DNA of 64,000 nt, taken from Paralvinella palmiformis (Eukaryota; Annelida; Polychaeta; Terebellida; Alvinellidae). Position numbers and translations under genes: made by a program. A model generated the notes under the pieces. That model was given only the letters and a program-made list of their open reading frames with translations, was not told the origin of the DNA and searched no databases. Numbering within the stretch: the stretch's first letter is position 1; each line of letters begins with the position of its first letter. Where the stretch lies: positions 502,501 through 566,500 of the forward strand of contig JAODUP010000115.1 of NCBI GenBank assembly GCA_025642065.1, given 5' to 3'. This document shows positions 16,116 to 64,000 of the stretch, piece after piece.

Positions 16116-16784
16116 GACTTTAATAAAGGAAATAACTTGATTCTATCGTCATCTGATTACACACCATGTGTCTTATGGAAACTTTCTTCATGGACCTTAA
16201 AGAGACATTCAATGCCATCCCAGTGATAACAATCATTGTATTATAAACCAGACAATTACTAAATACTCTTAGGTCATTATAAATTTATAAAGATGGTTTA
16301 TTACTTATCTATATCTATCAGGCATCAAATCTAAACTACGACAATTAAAATATGTTTAATATATTATCTTAAATACCTTACATATTCCTTTGTTTATAAA
16401 TAAATATTCATATAAAAAGGAAAAAATTAGATTGATAATCAACAACGACATGTTTGAACTAAGACACAGTTCAATATGTTATTTAATTGGCAATAATTTC
16501 ACTGCAATTTTCTTTAAGTCTTATTGTTCATAGAAAATAAACATTTTGTGATCCCAGTTCAAACAAGGGAAAGCAATTTGTGGCGTTATACTTGTTACTA
16601 AGACACGATTCTGTATCTCAGCCAAGCTTGCAGCTGGAGGATTTACTCTTTACTTTCAAGAACAACAGACAATAAATTGCACTTCACAGTTTCAGTTCCC
16701 CATTAAACTGAAGACATTGGCTTCCACGCTTAGCACTATATCATTTGGATATAATTATTATACATCTAGAACCTCAGAGCTTAC

Positions 16785-16935
16785 ACTTGGGACGTAGTGG
16801 TTGAGGAGTTACTACCAAGTTAAATGTGATAATCGGATGAAACATCTCACTGAAATAGCCAACACTTGGATTCAAACCCTTGAACTGTAGGTTTGTGGCA
16901 GAGTGCTCTGGAAAGGTGAAACTCACACCTAAGAA
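16785..16935 (-). mobile_element. SINE, family C (copy 2)
   Basis: Minus strand: AGAGCACTCTGCCACAAACC, then a B-box-like GGGTTTGAATCC, then GATGTTTCATCCGATTATC as in copy 1. A related fragment lies at 18,300-18,380. Confidence 0.55.
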
Positions 16936-16939
16936 TAAA

Positions 16940-18422
16940 CTCCGAAGAACAATGTCGCCGAACAAGTGAATATAAATATTCTGTCTGAAATAAAAACACG
17001 TTTATTCACAAAACTAATTTATTTCACAAACAAAACGTAGAAACAAAATAACAATACAGTCGCTAATTATTTAATAAATCGCTAAATTAACAAGAGAAAC
17101 TGGATAATAAACTTCTTATGAGTTCTAATCATATTTTGTGGAGATGTGGCAACAAGTATTACATTCTCTATATCTCTCATTTTGTGTATGTGCATATGTA
17201 AAGTGACTCTTGGTCATTTGAAAAATCTTGCAGTTACCCAAAGCAGTAAAATCATCAGGCAACTCAAACATTTGTTCAGAGAAAATGGATTCATTAAACT
17301 TCCAAGTCCTGCAAAACAATTACACAATGAGGCAAAATATTTAGCAATTAAATTTTGTGTTGTAACCTGGCTGGGAGCGAGTGGTTATGTGTTGACCCGA
17401 TTGGAGGTCACACCTACCGACCTAGAATTATGGCAGAGTGGTAACTTCCTCTCAACAAAACGCAACTATCTTACAAGTTAGAATCCTAATCAGAACATAT
17501 AGCATAAATACTGTGAGCTAGTTATTTAACACACACAAGTTTAGTTCTGATGTGTTTTGATTGTGCTTCTTTTTACTAAACAGTATTACATTAAAAGTAT
17601 TTAACAAATGATGCTATTCATAAAACTGTTCCAATTCTGTAGCATGTCTCACATTTAGTAGCTAAAACAAATGCTTTTGCATTCCATTAAAGTTACATAA
17701 CAATGAATCATATACAAGTTACACAAATAGTTCAATGTAATCATAAATTATTTATTGCACATTTTGATCGATTCTCACTGTCAATTAACATTATTAATAA
17801 TTATAGTACAAAATCGGTATAGTTCCACACATAATCCACATGATGACCACACTAAGACTCTAGGATTACTAATATTTATAGCACATCCTCAGATTTGCAG
17901 TTTAAATTTACATGATTTTAATACGTAAAAACTGGAATGTTGAAATAATAAAGGAACACAATGACTGGAATTTATTACACATAATAAACACGAAATGAAG
18001 TTTAAAATATTAACGGATATAACTCAGACAATGCAATCTGTATGAAGGCAACAAAATGATAATGAATTATTATTAACAATAACATATACAAGCTCTGTGG
18101 ATATCACAGCAAGCATTAAAAACATTAAATTACAAAATGAATTATTTAAAAATATATACAACAAGAAAAACAAGCAACTTTGGACAAAACATGCATACCA
18201 TTCATCAAGTCATTGTATATACAACTGAGTCATTTAGTCTTGGTGCTGGTCCCATTTGAGACATACTTCGAGGAGGCTATTTTATAGGGAAACAAAATGT
18301 TTTAATGAAATATCCCAGAGATAAAAGGAAACAATGGGATTTGGTCCAATGACTCAAAGGTCTGTGGCAGACAATGTGCTGCCAATTGCATATCCAGAAT
18401 GCCCAAGTAATTGATGATCACA
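16940..18422. other. downstream of WDR13, probably 3' UTR in part
   Basis: AT-rich sequence after the WDR13 stop on the minus strand. A plus-strand frame of 111 codons at 17,146-17,481 has no recognisable domain and is not called. Confidence 0.45.
17751..17976 (-). terminator. candidate WDR13 polyadenylation signals
   Basis: AATAAA on the minus strand at 17,976-17,971 (about 450 nt after the WDR13 stop) and again at 17,756-17,751. No transcript evidence is available; AATAAA is common in AT-rich DNA, so this is weak. Confidence 0.35.
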
Positions 18423-60748
<42,326 letters not shown>

Positions 60749-63700
60749 ACATTTCATTTTGTGTATTTTTAATTTGGGGAGGGAGGGGATATTTTCTCTT
60801 GAGATATTCTGTATTGTCAGCATAACCATGCCGAGATGAAGGCGCTTCAATGCCTTGTATCACGGCATCTTAAGACATAGGTAGGAAGAATTTGTACAGA
60901 CATGACTTCAAGTTGGTGTTTATTAGCACCTCTGCTGGGGTTGTTGTTATACCGGCAGCCCCCTCTGTGTAGTACATTTTCTCATTACTTGAAGGACTGT
61001 GATAGGTATGGGGGCTTGTTGTAAAAGATGTTGAATTTAGCACCTTCTGTTATTGTTAATTGAAGCATTGTGCTCCTGTAGAAGGCATTACAGGATGGCA
61101 TCCAAATTATAACACTCAGAATTAAACGTTTGCATCAAGTACACGTAGTTTGTATCAGGCTTCCAAAATATATATATTTTAGTTTGCTTGTTATAGAAGT
61201 TAAGTATTGTTTTCTTTCAACTAGTGAAGACTATTTCTTACCTTTATGAGTTAACAAGATGTTTGTTCAGATTTGTATAATTATACGTTTAAAATATATA
61301 TATATATATATATATGAAAAACAGTTTAACAGTATGTTTCTTTATGAATGCTCTTTGCTATTTGGATTCCAGTTTATACTACTGTGGTCAATGAGATTTA
61401 TGGATCATGCTGAGCAAGTGGCTTAGTTCATAAGCTGAAGTATCCATTTCTGCATATTACAGTTATTAGTGCCATGTCAGTCTATGTGTTGAATATAGAT
61501 CATGCTTGATGCTTTCCTGTGTTTATCAGTGTGCTCTCTAAGCCTCCGTATTGAAAAGTCTTGAGCTGAAAATCATGTATTTAATTTCTACATGTTACAT
61601 ACTATCTTTAGTGCGAGTTTATTTTATTCAGTGTAAAAGATTCTGCAGTGTATTTCCTTTTTTGGATGTTCAGTAAACTGCTTTTAAGAATCGCCTTGTA
61701 AAGCTACTTCTTATGCTAGTACGCAGAGTTGAGAGTTGGTGTGTGCAGAATGTAATAGCCCATTGTCCTCCATTTTCAGCTGACCAAGTGTTATCCATCA
61801 CAACTCGACATCTGTTGGTTTTCTGCCACATCCATCAATCAAATCAACCCATAACTCCTTATTTTCACTTGTTTATAGCAACATCAGTGACTGCTTTCAT
61901 CTGGTTGATTTATCACATCTGACCTGTAATCCTGTTTATAAGAGGACAGTAATAGCAGTAATGTTTTGGTATCCAGCAACTGAATGGAGATGAGTTTTAA
62001 ATAACAAGGAATTTATTTTCATCTGTAATACCGATTGAAGTTGTTGGAATGTTTTATAATACAGAGTTGGCAATTGTGCTGTCCCTGCCTGTGGATACAT
62101 TGTGGATGCCCAGAAGTGTTTTATTAATTACAATGGCTAAGCACCAGACTGTAGTATCATTTCCTATATGTGCTTTGTTCGTGTGGAAGAAATTGAACTA
62201 ATGGATTGATGAGTGAATGTGTGTGTGTGGTTTCTTGCTCTGAAAATCAAACTTTGTCAGAAATATGAGCCATCATGGACCATTTTATGTAGTTTATGAC
62301 TTGTGTAATTGTCATAATGCGTCTGTTGTGGTTATGCATGACTAGTTGTTTTGTTAAATATTAAGTTTACGTAAACTGTTGTGTATATTTTCAGTGCGAC
62401 AAATATGCTGTATAGGAAACTCAGAAGTTAACAGATTGTTAATATTCACACACACACACACACAAGTTAACAAATTATGTTGCAAACATATATGAACACA
62501 TACATGCTCACAGTAAGGTAAATGTGTATGAAACATACAGGCTACATTGGTAATGCCTGTTGGCTAACAGTATATGTATTGATGAATACATTTGTCTTTG
62601 AAACAATAGCAGCTTAGCAACATAAAGTAAAAGGTAGCTATGTTTTGTCAGATTCAACTTCCCTCTGTTGTTATAAGGTCATTGTCTGTGTGGTGTTAAA
62701 GGTTTCTGTTATCTTGTGTTTTCATTTCCTTTATGCGAGAACCTAGCTATTAATTACCATGATGGAAATGCTCTTGTATATTGTTTTCTATGTTCTGTGA
62801 AGAAAATCCGACTTTGTTGTTAACACCACACAACTAAATTTGTGCAAAACGAGTGTGTGATGTTTTCTATACGAGTGCTGGTAGGACTGGTAGAAGTTTC
62901 CTAACAAGCTCATTATCATGCTTGGTCAAAAAGACGAGCCTTTTTGATGAGTACGTAATAGGAACTATTTATCTTACAGTTAACTGCATTTTATGTAAAA
63001 CATGTATGTTCTGTTATCGAGTGATTGTTTCTTGTAAGTTGCTCTCTGAATGTGAAAAGTTAGGCCTTTTGTCATTTCCCCATTGTGTGTATGTGTATAT
63101 ATGTGTACACACACACAAGTAATGTGAATGTTAATTTGGTGGTTTAGGCTCCACCTTTCAGTCTGCTTTCGTATTCATCATAATATCACAGGTATCGTTT
63201 GTGTGTTGTGTGTATACAACATTGTGTACACACAGGAAGCACATGAACTTTATACTGTACACACAACTTGTACACTAAAGTGTAACATGATTTTTGTAAA
63301 AAAGCAAAACTAAATTTCATAACGTGTGTTTTTTGTATTGTCGTTATTATTATTGTGTGTGCGTGTGCATGCAATGAATATTCTATTGTATTACCTTCTA
63401 GCTATTTAATATTTGTGAGGGATGTCAGACCATTCCAGACAGCATAGAAAATTTTAATTCTCTTCCAAAACTTGTCACTCCAAAAATACATCATATCACA
63501 GTGACTTTTGTTAAGCTTCAACTAGTAGAAAGGTAACAAAATTGAATCCCTGCATTACAGAGTTCTAGAAATAGATAGGGTTTCTTATGAGAAGCAGAAA
63601 CTAGTTTTGTCAAAAGGAAGCCTTCTTTCTTATTTAAAAAAATATAGTCAAAAAATTCAAATTGTCTTCTTGCCCAGTTAATCTATGGAAAGTGAACAAC

Positions 63701-64000
63701 CTGTAAAGCAAATGATGTCTAATTTATTGTGCAACAAATGAAAATACAAGTTATTAATGGCACACTGACAATTTTATTCACATTTTACTCGAAGGTCTAT
63801 TTTCATTTGAAATTGTTCAGGTATGGCAATGATGCCGTGTCTGCATATAACAGTTTCACATTAAAAATGTACACACACAGAAGTTTGTGAAATGCACTGA
63901 TTGTTATTTTACAGTATGAATATGTAACCTGTGCATTTGATTCAAAATTACCACCACACACCCACACACACCAATCAATCATCTTCACTTGTGATGGATA
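60749..64000 (+). other. Rac isoform B 3' UTR and downstream sequence
   Basis: TG/AT-rich with short simple repeats (TA at 61,294-61,314; CA at 62,448-62,464). No gene recognised to the window end. The extent of the 3' UTR cannot be set from sequence; no AATAAA was noticed, and the nearest ATTAAA is at 61,131. Confidence 0.5.

Noticed and set aside
17146..17481. 111-codon plus-strand open frame downstream of WDR13
   Set aside because: Starts with a hydrophobic stretch but has no recognisable domain and overlaps the probable 3' UTR of WDR13 antisense.

Overview
This is a eukaryotic, metazoan window: AT-rich, dense in microsatellites, SINEs, LINE fragments and DNA transposon remnants, with coding exons separated by long GT-AG introns. 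Only two host genes are recognisable, both strongly conserved. The exon structures, tRNA-derived SINEs, abundant simple repeats and apparent gene-body CpG depletion suggest an invertebrate, most likely a lophotrochozoan such as a mollusc. That placement is inference; no marker gene fixes the species.

Layout. 1-18,000 holds no supported host gene. It contains simple repeats (CT, TA, CTAT, GT, ATT/ATC), a degenerate GTAGG-type minisatellite, a pogo/Tigger-like DNA transposon remnant (14,008-14,901) and several SINEs. 18,423-39,691 on the minus strand is a WDR13 orthologue (WD-repeat protein) in 13 constitutive exons plus one probable 123-nt cassette exon. 39,692-40,064 is a 373-bp head-to-head intergenic region, probably a bidirectional promoter. 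40,065-60,748 on the plus strand is a Rac GTPase gene (RAC1 type). Its three shared 5' exons are followed by two complete alternative 3' terminal cassettes, 4A+5A and 4B+5B, each giving a full 192-residue protein. 60,749-64,000 is 3' UTR or downstream DNA without a recognisable gene.

Main points of interest. (1) The tandem duplication of the last two Rac exons predicts two isoforms that differ almost only in the membrane-targeting tail. A 188-bp block of the duplicated terminal exon is identical, while the adjacent 60 bp differ at 13 sites and the partner exon 4 differs at 15 of 63 sites, all synonymous; this is a gene-conversion signature. (2) A 40-bp minisatellite in a WDR13 intron appears to be made of copies of the adjacent exon end together with its 5' splice site. 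It is split by a 2.7-kb hAT-like element that carries a LINE fragment. (3) A WDR13 WD-repeat exon has an apparent one-base insertion that breaks the frame. (4) A WDR13 cassette exon ends in a near-copy of the end of the exon before it. (5) Rac intron 3 holds a decayed hAT-superfamily transposase and, antisense, the longest open frame of the window (284 codons), which I do not firmly recognise.

Rac proteins are membrane-anchored switches for actin and NADPH-oxidase signalling; WDR13 is a nuclear WD40 protein of poorly defined function. Their shared promoter region suggests co-expression, but nothing in the sequence shows a functional link.
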